A stretch of DNA of 64,000 nucleotides from Haliscomenobacter sp. (GTDB lineage Bacteria; Bacteroidota; Bacteroidia; Chitinophagales; Saprospiraceae), in the NCBI GenBank assembly GCA_016707205.1, contig JADJHZ010000002.1, positions 310,001 through 374,000 of the forward strand. Direction: 5' to 3'. Positions 1 to 7,731 of the stretch are shown here, one piece after another; the first letter of the stretch is position 1; each line of letters begins with the position of its first letter. A program made the position numbers and the translations under genes. The notes under the pieces were generated by a model, which was given only the letters and a program-made list of their open reading frames with translations, ran no database searches and had not been told where the DNA came from.

Positions 1-263
1 GGAGCCAGATGGCGCCACCGGGTATAATAATGCACCTTCCGGTCAAAACTCAGGAGAAAAACCGGCACAATGGTAAACAGGTGGAGAAAAAAGTAGGTAA
101 AACGCGATTCAAGCCAGGGAACCAGGGCTAGTTTTGGAACTTCGAAATCCAACTGCCCCCCCTGAACGGTATCTAATGACCATAAGGCGCCAACCGCGGC
201 CCAAGGCCACAAAAACAATAGCCAGGCAACCGGCTTCGTCAGTCCAGGCGTACTCCCTTGCAT
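1..263 (-). CDS. Lycopene cyclase domain protein (CrtYcd type), partial, cut by window edge
   Basis: The visible part encodes about the first 87 residues of a hydrophobic protein. Residues about 12-29 form a membrane segment. A second segment beginning near residue 54 reads YFFLHLFTIVPVFLLSFDRK and is followed by YYTRWRHL. This resembles the start of the small membrane lycopene cyclase domain (CrtYc/CrtYd family), in which a helix ends in SFDRR/K and is followed by FYRRW. Such enzymes cyclise lycopene to beta-carotene in the membrane. The ATG overlaps the stop of the upstream phytoene synthase gene as TAATG, so translation is probably coupled. The C-terminal half with the catalytic acidic residues lies outside the window. 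The family call rests on this short motif plus the crtI-crtB context. Confidence 0.7.
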   Translation of the reverse strand, partial: MQGSTPGLTKPVAWLLFLWPWAAVGALWSLDTVQGGQLDFEVPKLALVPWLESRFTYFFLHLFTIVPVFLLSFDRKVHYYTRWRHLA

Positions 264-1099
264 TACAACAAGTTTAAGCTACTGCGAACAGCGGAGCTAA
301 AAAGCAGGAGCACCTTTTTCCCGTCGTGAACCCGAATCCGCTTTTTCTTCACTTGATGTGCCGGCTCCCGGATAATGTGCTTGAACAATTGGGTATAATA
401 GACATAAGCCAGGTACACCCCAAAACGAACTCCTTTCGGCAACTGCACGATGCCGGTCAGCGCAAAATCAAAGTCCTTCCGGATGTCGGCTTCGATCCGG
501 ATCTTGTCTTCATTGGTAAAATGCTGAAAATCGACTCCCGGAAAATAAACGCGGCCCCGGTCGTCAAAATCGCTTTTCATATCCCGAAGGAAATTGATCT
601 TCTGAAAAGCCGATCCCAAGGCGCGCGCTGATTCTTTTAGCTGCTCGTACTTGAACGAATCGCCTTCGCAAAAGACGCGCAAACACATGAGGCCAACGAC
701 TTCCGCCGACCCATAAATGTACTTTTGATACTGATTTTCTTCGTACACCGAATGGTGAAGATCCATTTCCATGCTGTCCAGAAACGCACCAATCAGTTCC
801 TTTTCGATATGGTATGTATTGACGGTTTGCTGGAACGCATGCAAAACCGGATTAAGGCTGATCTTTCCTTCAATCGCCCTATACGTTTCCAGACGAAACT
901 GATCCAACAGTTCTTTTTTGGGAAACCCATGGAAGGTATCCACAATCTCATCCGCAAATCGCACGAATCCGTAAATAGCATAGATGGGATCGCGGAATTT
1001 TCGGTCGAATACCCGAATCCCCATGGAGAACGAAGTGCTGTACCGTTTGGTAATCAACTGACTGCACTCCTGGCAGGTTTGGCTATATAGGTCGAACAT
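263..1099 (-). CDS. crtB: Phytoene/squalene synthase family protein (phytoene synthase)
   Basis: A 278-residue prenyl synthase that joins two geranylgeranyl diphosphates into phytoene, the first committed step of carotenoid synthesis, at the membrane face. Both family signatures are present. The first aspartate-rich motif is FADEIVDTF near residue 48, and the second is the QKINFLRDMKSDFDDRGR region near residues 165-182, followed by YFP. The length is normal for bacterial CrtB. It starts with ATG 33 nt after the end of crtI, and its stop overlaps the start of the lycopene cyclase gene, giving the order crtI-crtB-cyclase. A squalene synthase is the alternative for this fold, but the crtI neighbour makes phytoene synthase much more likely. 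Confidence 0.93.
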   Translation of the reverse strand: MFDLYSQTCQECSQLITKRYSTSFSMGIRVFDRKFRDPIYAIYGFVRFADEIVDTFHGFPKKELLDQFRLETYRAIEGKISLNPVLHAFQQTVNTYHIEKELIGAFLDSMEMDLHHSVYEENQYQKYIYGSAEVVGLMCLRVFCEGDSFKYEQLKESARALGSAFQKINFLRDMKSDFDDRGRVYFPGVDFQHFTNEDKIRIEADIRKDFDFALTGIVQLPKGVRFGVYLAYVYYTQLFKHIIREPAHQVKKKRIRVHDGKKVLLLFSSAVRSSLNLL

Positions 1100-1132
1100 T
1101 TGGTAGTGATTTTATGGTATTGAATAGAGCAA

Positions 1133-2452
1133 TCAAGGCACCATAGCGCGTGCCAATTCTTTAGCCGCTACCTGCCCGGAAATCAGGGATGGAGGCACTC
1201 CGGGCCCTGGAGTAGTAAGCTGGCCTGCATAAAAAAGGTTTCGGACTTTTTTGCTGCGCATTTTGGGTTTAAGAAAGGCGGTTTGCAGCAACGTATTTGC
1301 TAATCCATACGCATTTCCTTTGAACGCATGGTAATCACGGATGAAGTCGTTGTGCGCATAACTGCGCTTGTAGACGACATGATCCCGGATATTCTCCCCT
1401 GTATATTGTTCCAGACGCTCCATAATGATATGGTAGTATTTTTCCCTCAAGGCATCCGTATCTTCCAGACCCGGAGCCAAAGGGATCAAAAGGAACAAGT
1501 TCTCCATGCCTTCCGGCGCTACAGAGGGGTCTGTTACCGATGGGGCGCTGACATAAAACAACGGTTTGGAAGGCCACTGAGGTTTTTCGTAAATTTCCAC
1601 TGCATGCTGGTGGAAATCTTCGTCAAAAAACAGGTTATGATGCCGGAGGTTGGGAAGGCGCTTATTGATGCCCATATAAAATAATAAACTGGAGGGCGCC
1701 ATCACCCGCTTATCCCAATAGGTCTTGTTATATTGACGAAATTCCGGCGCCAGGACCTCCTGTTCGAAGTGATGATAGTCTGCCCCAACCACCAGCGCGT
1801 CCGCCTCATAAGCTGCATCTGCGGTGTGGACCCGCTTGGCTTTTCCATCGATCACTTCAACCCGCGTTACTTCCTGATTGTAGCGGAAGGTTACGCCAAG
1901 TTCGCTGGCCAGGGAGACCATGGCCTCAACGATCCTGAACATGCCTCCCATAGGGTACCAAGTGCCCAGCCGGATATCCGCATAATTCATCAAACTATAG
2001 AGCGCCGGGGTTTTTTCTGGGGTCGCGCCCAGGAAAAGCCCCGGAAATTCAAGCAGTTGGATGAGTTGCTCATTTTTAAACAGGCGCCTCAGATAGCCCG
2101 CCATGGAGTTGAACATTTGAAGGCGGAACAGGCTTCTAAGAACCCTTAGATCGGCAAATTCGAGGATGGAATGCCCGGGCTTGTGCACGAATTCCTGCAT
2201 ACCTACCTCGTACTTGTATGCTCCTTCTTTCAGAAACCGATTCAGGTTTTGGCTGCTCCCCGGCTCATAGGATTCAAAAAGAGCGTACAACCCGTCGAGA
2301 CTGGCAGGCACATCCATGACTTTTCCACCCCCAAAGTTGATTGTGTAGGAAGGGTCGAGGCGGCGCAGGTCATAGTAATCGGAAACTTTTTTCCCGAAGA
2401 GCCCAAAAAATTGCTCGAACACATCAGGCATCCAGTACCAGCTAGGCCCCAT
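1133..2452 (-). CDS. crtI: Phytoene desaturase CrtI, main open part (5' end interrupted)
   Basis: FAD-dependent desaturase that converts phytoene stepwise to lycopene. This open part starts at an internal methionine in DMGPSWYWMPDVFEQFF, a conserved CrtI block that normally lies about 50 residues into the protein. It ends with the hallmark AGQLTTPGPGVPPSLISG region that contacts FAD. The missing N-terminus, including the GxGxxG dinucleotide fold, is found intact directly upstream in the same frame (2453-2608) but is separated by a TGA. With that piece the protein would be 491 residues, the usual CrtI length. The internal methionine is therefore not the natural start. Head gene of the carotenoid operon with crtB and the cyclase. 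Confidence 0.88.
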   Translation of the reverse strand: MGPSWYWMPDVFEQFFGLFGKKVSDYYDLRRLDPSYTINFGGGKVMDVPASLDGLYALFESYEPGSSQNLNRFLKEGAYKYEVGMQEFVHKPGHSILEFADLRVLRSLFRLQMFNSMAGYLRRLFKNEQLIQLLEFPGLFLGATPEKTPALYSLMNYADIRLGTWYPMGGMFRIVEAMVSLASELGVTFRYNQEVTRVEVIDGKAKRVHTADAAYEADALVVGADYHHFEQEVLAPEFRQYNKTYWDKRVMAPSSLLFYMGINKRLPNLRHHNLFFDEDFHQHAVEIYEKPQWPSKPLFYVSAPSVTDPSVAPEGMENLFLLIPLAPGLEDTDALREKYYHIIMERLEQYTGENIRDHVVYKRSYAHNDFIRDYHAFKGNAYGLANTLLQTAFLKPKMRSKKVRNLFYAGQLTTPGPGVPPSLISGQVAAKELARAMVP

Positions 2453-2608
2453 ATCAAAAAACGAAGCCCTCTGAAGTCATTTGGCGCGCCCGCCCACCCG
2501 GGAGCTGTTTTTTTCCAGGACAGTGACTTCGAAGCCCGCTTTTGCCAAACAGGCAGCGGAGGCTAATCCGGCAAAACCAGACCCAACGATGATTACTTTC
2601 TTTGCCAA
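2453..2608 (-). pseudogene. crtI: 5' segment of crtI with FAD-binding motif, separated by a frameshifted stop
   Basis: From a TTG at 2608 this reads as [20 protein letters not shown] then [17 protein letters not shown], the classic Rossmann FAD-binding start of CrtI. It then meets TGA at 2479-2477. Conservation shows what happened. The expected peptide MTSEGFVF lies in another frame between an AAA run (forward 2480-2482) and a run of six T (forward 2456-2461), after which DMGPSW returns in the first frame. One base is missing at or near the first run and one is extra in the second. The two changes compensate and leave only about 8 codons out of frame. Either the gene is damaged or both homopolymers were miscalled. 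Confidence 0.8.
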
Positions 2609-2708
2609 GCTGTTGAGGATTTTTGTTTACACTCGAATCCTCAACAGCAGGCTCCCCGTTTTGTTTAAGATTTTGAACAAAAGATGCAACAAAAGAATCC
2701 AGGTTTGA

Positions 2709-3101
2709 CTATTGCGCCATCCAGGCCCGGTAGCCCCCCCGAAGATCGTAAACCGTCTTGAAGCCCATTCGCCTTAGGGCGCCTGCGGCACGAGCGCTGC
2801 GCACTCCACTCAGGCAATAGATCGCTACCGGCTGATTTTTGTCCAATTGGCTTCCTGCCTGATTCTCAAAACCGTACGCCGTGGCGTCTATGTTCTTTGC
2901 CCCGGGGATATGGCCGGAAGCAAACTCCCTGGCAGTGCGCACGTCGACGAGTTGTACCCCCTTCTGGGCAATTTTATTTTTAAACTCACCCGCCGTCAAA
3001 ACGGTGGAAGATCCAGCCGAAGATGACGCGCCATTACCGTGCTGCCCCTGACAAGAGACTACCGTAGCCAAAAGAACGAAAGCAAAAAAGAACCGTCTCA
3101 T
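2709..3101 (-). CDS. Rhodanese-like domain lipoprotein
   Basis: A 130-residue exported protein. MRRFFFAFVLLATVVSC is a lipoprotein signal with the lipidated Cys at residue 17. A single rhodanese domain follows. It has VQLVDVRTAREFASGHIPGA, and the active-site loop CLSGVRS begins at Cys96, so the catalytic cysteine is kept and persulfide or sulfurtransferase chemistry is possible. The natural substrate is unknown for this family. I chose the ATG at 3101 because an upstream in-frame start at 3140 would add 13 charged residues before the signal peptide. The gene is divergent from mfd. Downstream lies the carotenoid operon, with no obvious functional link. Confidence 0.85.
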   Translation of the reverse strand: MRRFFFAFVLLATVVSCQGQHGNGASSSAGSSTVLTAGEFKNKIAQKGVQLVDVRTAREFASGHIPGAKNIDATAYGFENQAGSQLDKNQPVAIYCLSGVRSARAAGALRRMGFKTVYDLRGGYRAWMAQ

Positions 3102-3309
3102 GATGATCAATTTAAATTCGGTGATTTTATGTCGGGCCAAAATTAGCTCAATCGGTTTCGAATATTCTGTGATTTAGTGCGCATTGTCAACAAGGGAACC
3201 CATTTATTGTTGCTTATTGCGTACCCAAGCCTTTGGTATAACGCCATAGTCGGGTTTCGGGGCGTCTTTTCGAATAGGAAATTCTACATCAGGAATATAT
3301 TTTTGCAGG

Positions 3310-6300
3310 GTGAATAACAAGGATCGCATACTTGAACTATACAGGAAAGACCGCAGGATAGAGCGCCTGGTATCCTATCTTTCCCATTCCCCCTCTGCTA
3401 AAATCCATCTTGGCGGGGTGGTTGGCGCCCTTGAAGCATTTGCCATTGCGGGCGCCTATTTCCAGCATCCCCGTTTCTTTCTTCTTGTGGAAGAAGATAA
3501 AGACGCGGCTGCGTACCTCCAGAACGATCTGGAAGGTTTATTGGAGAAAAAATCGGTCCATTTCTTTCCAGATTCCTTTAAAAGGCCCGGCTTTTTCGAG
3601 GAAGTCAATCCGACCAATGTGCAAATGCGCACCGAACTGGTCAATATTCTCAGTCAATCCAAAGCGGCGGGGGAGATCATCGTCACGTACCCCGAAGCCC
3701 TTTTTGAAAAGGTCCTTTCTCCGGAAGTCCTGCAAGCCAACCGGCTCGATATTGCCGCTGGCGAAAAGTTAAGCGTGGAGGATATGATCGAATTCCTGCT
3801 GGACTTTGGATTCACCCGGGAGGATTTTGTATTTGAACCCGGACAGTTCTCTATCCGCGGAGGGATTGTGGACATCTTTTCTTACGGCAACGATTTCCCT
3901 TACCGGATTGAGTTGTTCGATGTGGAAGTGGAAAATATCCGAACTTTTAATCCGCTCACCCAATTATCCTTAGCCCAGATCCATCGGGTTTCCATTATTC
4001 CCAATATCAACCGGTCGTTCAAACAGGAGCAAAAAGTTTCCCTTTTGGACGTTTTGCCTCCCGAAACACTTTGTTGGGTTAAAGATCCGGAAATCCTCCT
4101 GGACAAAATCCAGCATTGTTTTGAACAAGCCGGCGAGCATAGCCGGACGATTTCCGTTCTGGACGAAAGCGAGGCGGCGGCAATTTTTAAAGACCAGGCG
4201 TTCAACCTTCCCAGAGAGATCATGGGCAGGCTCCAGGAGCTCCCTATAGTGAGCTTTCAGCCCTCCTTTTTCCAATATAACGAAAATATCGTTTTCCAGG
4301 CCAAGCCCCAACCAAGCTTCAACCGGAATTTTGACCTCCTCATCTCCGAGTTGAAAAGTAACCAAAAGCAAGGCATTGAAAATTTTATTTTCTCTGACAG
4401 CGCGCGCCAAGTGGAGCGTTTTTACGCCATTTTCGAAGACCTGGAAGCCCATGTCAGCTTTCACCCTATCACACACACCATCCACGAAGGGTTTATTGAT
4501 CTGGATCAAAAGGTAGCCTGCTTTACGGACCACCAGATCTTTGAACGGTTCCACCGCTATAAATTGAGGCAAGGCTTCAGCAAAGAACAAGCGCTGACCA
4601 TGCGCCTCCTTCGGGACCTTCAACCGGGGGATTTTGTAACGCATATCGACCATGGTATTGGCCGGTTCTCCGGTTTGGAAAAAATCAATATCAACGGCCA
4701 TATTCAGGAATCCGTCCGCCTCATTTACAAAAACAACGATATCCTCTACGTCAGTATTAACTCGCTGCACAAGATCGCCAAATATACGGGGCAGGAAGGC
4801 ACGCCCCCTCAACTGAGCAAACTTGGCTCCGACGCATGGAAAAACCTCAAAAACAAGACCAGGAAGAAAGTAAAAGACATTGCCGGCGAGCTCATTAAAC
4901 TCTATGCGAAAAGAAAAAGCGCTCCCGGGTTTGCTTTTTCACCGGATGGGTACCTTCAGACCGAATTAGAAGCCTCGTTCATTTACGAGGATACCCCCGA
5001 CCAGTTGAAGGCGACTAACGATGTCAAAGCCGATATGACGAAACCCTACCCTATGGACCGGCTTATATGTGGGGATGTGGGTTTTGGAAAAACGGAAGTG
5101 GCTATCCGGGCTGCGTTCAAGGCAATCACTGACGGGAAACAGGTAGCCATACTCGTTCCCACTACTATTTTAGCCTTGCAGCACTACAAAACCTTCAGCG
5201 ACCGGCTCAAAGAATTCGATTTGCGCATCAGTTACCTGAATCGGTTCCGGACAGCGAAACAAAAAAAGGAGATTCTGGAAGCCCTGAAAGCGGGAAAATT
5301 AGACCTGATCATTGCCACCCATAGCCTGCTGAGTAAAGACGTTGCGTTTAAAGATCTCGGGTTGCTGATCGTCGACGAGGAACAAAAATTTGGGGTTTCG
5401 GCGAAAGAAAAGCTACGAAGTCTTAAGGTCAATGTAGATACGCTTACCCTTACCGCTACTCCGATTCCCCGAACGCTTCAGTTTTCCCTTATGGCTGCCC
5501 GGGATCTTTCGGTCATACGTACTCCGCCTCCCAATCGTCAACCCATCCACACGGAGGTCCGGCAGTTTAGCGACGGGGTAATCCGCGATTCCATTTACTT
5601 TGAAGTCAATCGGGGTGGGCAGGTATTTTTTGTTCACAACCGGGTAAAAAACCTGGGAGAGATCACCGCCATGGTTCGCCAGCTTTGCCCCGACGTGAAC
5701 GTAGGAATTGCCCATGGACAAATGGATGCCGAACACCTGGAACAAGCGCTTCTGGATTTCATCGAGCGCAAGTATGACGTATTGGTGTGCACCAACATCA
5801 TCGAAACGGGGTTAGATATACCCAATGCCAACACCATGATCATCAATAACGCGCATCAGTTCGGCATGAGCGACCTTCACCAGCTTCGGGGCCGGGTTGG
5901 GCGCTCCAATAAAAAAGCTTTTTGTTACCTGTTCAGTCCCCCGCTTTCGACGCTTACGGCAGAGGCCCGGAAACGGCTGCGCACCCTGGAAGAGTTCTCC
6001 GACCTCGGAAGCGGCTTCCAGATTGCCATGCGGGACCTGGATATCCGGGGCGCAGGGAACCTCCTGGGAGCTGAACAAAGCGGCTTTATCGCCGATATAG
6101 GCTACGAAACCTATCAGAAAATCCTGGAAGAAGCGGTTCAGGAACTAAAAGAAACGGAATTCCGCGACCTGTTTGAGGAAGAACTCTCCCGGCAAACCTA
6201 CGTTTACGTCCGGGATGTCCAAATCGATACCGATGTGGAGATGCATATTCCGGATGGGTACGTGAGCAGTATACAGGAACGGTTAAACCTTTATACCGAG

Positions 6301-6681
6301 ATCGACAAGCTCGAGCAGGAAGACCAGATAGCGGCTTTTAAGGAACAACTTCGGGACCGGTTTGGGAGAGTTCCGGCTGCCGTCATGGAACTATTTGAAG
6401 GCCTCCGGCTGCGCTGGAGTTGCAAACAGTTTGGCATAGAACGCGTATTGTTGAAAAACGGAAAATTTCGGGCTTATTTTGTGGAAAATCCCCAATCCCC
6501 CTTTTACGAAAGCGCTCAATTCAAGCGCGTGCTGGAAGCTGTTTCGCACCAAGGGCCAGGACTGGGCATCAGCCTGAAACAATCGAACAACCACCTTCTC
6601 CTGGTAAAAGACGGAGTAGCGAACCTGAAGGACGCCAGAAATCTCCTGGAATCTTTGGCCCAGAACGTGGAAGCGGCCTAG
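3310..6681 (+). CDS. mfd: Transcription-repair coupling factor Mfd
   Basis: A 1123-residue DNA translocase that removes stalled RNA polymerase at lesions and recruits UvrA. The order is typical. There is a UvrB-like N-terminal module, then an RNA-polymerase-interacting domain around residues 435-500 (LQPGDFVTHIDHGIGRFSGL). A RecG-like helicase core follows with Walker A GDVGFGKT at residues 588-595, Walker B DEEQ at 689-692, LTATPIPRTLQFSL, and RGRVGRSNKKAFCYL. The TRCF C-terminal domain comes last. Length is close to the E. coli protein. The start is GTG at 3310; the next residues NNKDRILELYRKD fit a natural N-terminus. The gene converges with ybeY with 26 nt between stops and no clear hairpin. 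Confidence 0.97.
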   Translation: MNNKDRILELYRKDRRIERLVSYLSHSPSAKIHLGGVVGALEAFAIAGAYFQHPRFFLLVEEDKDAAAYLQNDLEGLLEKKSVHFFPDSFKRPGFFEEVNPTNVQMRTELVNILSQSKAAGEIIVTYPEALFEKVLSPEVLQANRLDIAAGEKLSVEDMIEFLLDFGFTREDFVFEPGQFSIRGGIVDIFSYGNDFPYRIELFDVEVENIRTFNPLTQLSLAQIHRVSIIPNINRSFKQEQKVSLLDVLPPETLCWVKDPEILLDKIQHCFEQAGEHSRTISVLDESEAAAIFKDQAFNLPREIMGRLQELPIVSFQPSFFQYNENIVFQAKPQPSFNRNFDLLISELKSNQKQGIENFIFSDSARQVERFYAIFEDLEAHVSFHPITHTIHEGFIDLDQKVACFTDHQIFERFHRYKLRQGFSKEQALTMRLLRDLQPGDFVTHIDHGIGRFSGLEKININGHIQESVRLIYKNNDILYVSINSLHKIAKYTGQEGTPPQLSKLGSDAWKNLKNKTRKKVKDIAGELIKLYAKRKSAPGFAFSPDGYLQTELEASFIYEDTPDQLKATNDVKADMTKPYPMDRLICGDVGFGKTEVAIRAAFKAITDGKQVAILVPTTILALQHYKTFSDRLKEFDLRISYLNRFRTAKQKKEILEALKAGKLDLIIATHSLLSKDVAFKDLGLLIVDEEQKFGVSAKEKLRSLKVNVDTLTLTATPIPRTLQFSLMAARDLSVIRTPPPNRQPIHTEVRQFSDGVIRDSIYFEVNRGGQVFFVHNRVKNLGEITAMVRQLCPDVNVGIAHGQMDAEHLEQALLDFIERKYDVLVCTNIIETGLDIPNANTMIINNAHQFGMSDLHQLRGRVGRSNKKAFCYLFSPPLSTLTAEARKRLRTLEEFSDLGSGFQIAMRDLDIRGAGNLLGAEQSGFIADIGYETYQKILEEAVQELKETEFRDLFEEELSRQTYVYVRDVQIDTDVEMHIPDGYVSSIQERLNLYTEIDKLEQEDQIAAFKEQLRDRFGRVPAAVMELFEGLRLRWSCKQFGIERVLLKNGKFRAYFVENPQSPFYESAQFKRVLEAVSHQGPGLGISLKQSNNHLLLVKDGVANLKDARNLLESLAQNVEAA

Positions 6682-6707
6682 AAGCCGGGCGAAAACGTCT
6701 TTCGAAC

Positions 6708-7178
6708 TCAGCTTTGGGGAAATACCTTTAACGCGCGGTCCTCCATGGCGCGCATCAGCGCAGCCTCTTCCGGGGACTTATCTCCAAACCCGCACAGGTG
6801 GAACACCCCATGAATGATGACCCGGTGAAGTTCCTCCTCAAAAGAAGCAGCATAGTTTTGTGCGTTTTCCCTTACTCTGTCGATGCTGATAAAGAGATCT
6901 CCTTCGATGAGTGGCGGATCCTGATAGGGAAAGGTAATGATGTCCGTCAGTTCGTCGTGTTTCAGGTATTCGACGTTCATTTGGTGGATATAGGCATCGC
7001 TGCAAAAAACGACATTCAGGAAACCGAGGGAACAGGATTGGTTTTCGAGATTTTTCTGTATCCACAACCGAATAACGTCCGGGTGGGAAAGGGAAAAGTC
7101 GACGTCTTCGGAAAAAAAGGCGATGGGGTCCGCTTGTTCGTCCGCTTCTTCTTCGAAAAAGGGGAAGTCTTCGCTCAT
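6708..7178 (-). CDS. ybeY: rRNA maturation RNase YbeY
   Basis: A 156-residue metal-dependent endoribonuclease involved in 16S rRNA 3' end maturation and ribosome quality control. The zinc motif appears as HGVFHLCGFGDKS near residue 125. This is the Bacteroidota variant of HGxLHLxGYDH, in which DK replaces the terminal DH. The upstream ITFPYQDPPLIEGDLFIS block is also typical. Its ATG overlaps the stop of the HATPase gene as ATGA, so the two are probably translationally coupled. Confidence 0.93.
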   Translation of the reverse strand: MSEDFPFFEEEADEQADPIAFFSEDVDFSLSHPDVIRLWIQKNLENQSCSLGFLNVVFCSDAYIHQMNVEYLKHDELTDIITFPYQDPPLIEGDLFISIDRVRENAQNYAASFEEELHRVIIHGVFHLCGFGDKSPEEAALMRAMEDRALKVFPQS

Positions 7179-7561
7179 AACTTAAAGCGCATTTCGACCG
7201 TGCGGCCGTTGTCTCTGAAGTTGAGGCGATCGGAAAGCTGGTGCATAAGGAAAACCCCGCGGCCTCCGCATTTGCAGAGGTTCTCCGGGGAGGTGGGGTC
7301 AGGGAGGCTTCTGTAATCAAACCCGCAACCCTGGTCGCTGACGCAGATGGCAATGGCGTCTTCTTTTTTTCGCAGGCGTATTTCTACCTGTTTAGTTTCA
7401 TCGAGGCAATTGCCATGCATAATCGCATTAGTAACCGCTTCGGTGAGGCTAATGAGGATGTTGGGATATAAATCTGGGCTGATCCGGTACTTGTGAACGA
7501 TGCCGTCGACGTAGGATCTAACTTCAGCAACGCTGTTGAGATTGGATGTAAGTTTCAGCAT
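7175..7561 (-). CDS. ATP-binding protein, anti-sigma-factor-type HATPase
   Basis: A 128-residue GHKL ATPase domain with no other module. The N box is EAVTNAIMHGN (near residue 43), the G1 box is DQGCGFD, and the G2 box is GGRGVFLM, as in RsbW/SpoIIAB-type serine kinases. Relatives phosphorylate or sequester anti-anti-sigma partners, but no STAS-domain partner or sigma factor of that class lies nearby, so the target is unknown. It overlaps ybeY by 4 nt. The 170 nt upstream hold a 14 bp inverted repeat and no gene. It may act in a partner-switch stress or developmental circuit; that is inference from the fold only. Confidence 0.85.
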   Translation of the reverse strand: MLKLTSNLNSVAEVRSYVDGIVHKYRISPDLYPNILISLTEAVTNAIMHGNCLDETKQVEIRLRKKEDAIAICVSDQGCGFDYRSLPDPTSPENLCKCGGRGVFLMHQLSDRLNFRDNGRTVEMRFKL

Positions 7562-7655
7562 AGACCTAATGACACTCTTTTAAAGACCCTGCAAATATAA
7601 GGGAAAAAGGCGCGCTTGTCAATCCCTTTCTTAACAAACTCTTAAGAACAGGAAC

Positions 7656-7726
7656 TCCCGTAGGGTGGATCGGCGGCGCAAGGAGTAATAACTCAAAGCC
7701 TGGAGCCTTTGGTCCACCCTACGGGA
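7656..7726. repeat. Long-loop inverted repeat, 14 bp perfect arms
   Basis: The arm TCCCGTAGGGTGGA at 7656-7669 is repeated as its exact reverse complement at 7713-7726, separated by 43 bp. Both arms are GC-rich. There is no T-run after either arm, so it is not a standard intrinsic terminator. It sits between the stop of the DUF4175 gene and the start of the HATPase gene, both on the minus strand. It could be an RNA structure in the leader, a processing site, or one copy of a dispersed palindromic repeat family. No second copy was noticed in this window. Confidence 0.6.
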
Positions 7727-7731
7727 AGCCC

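Noticed and set aside
3970..4812. 280-codon minus-strand frame inside mfd
   Set aside because: The sense reading is a conserved Mfd domain; the reverse frame has no motif.
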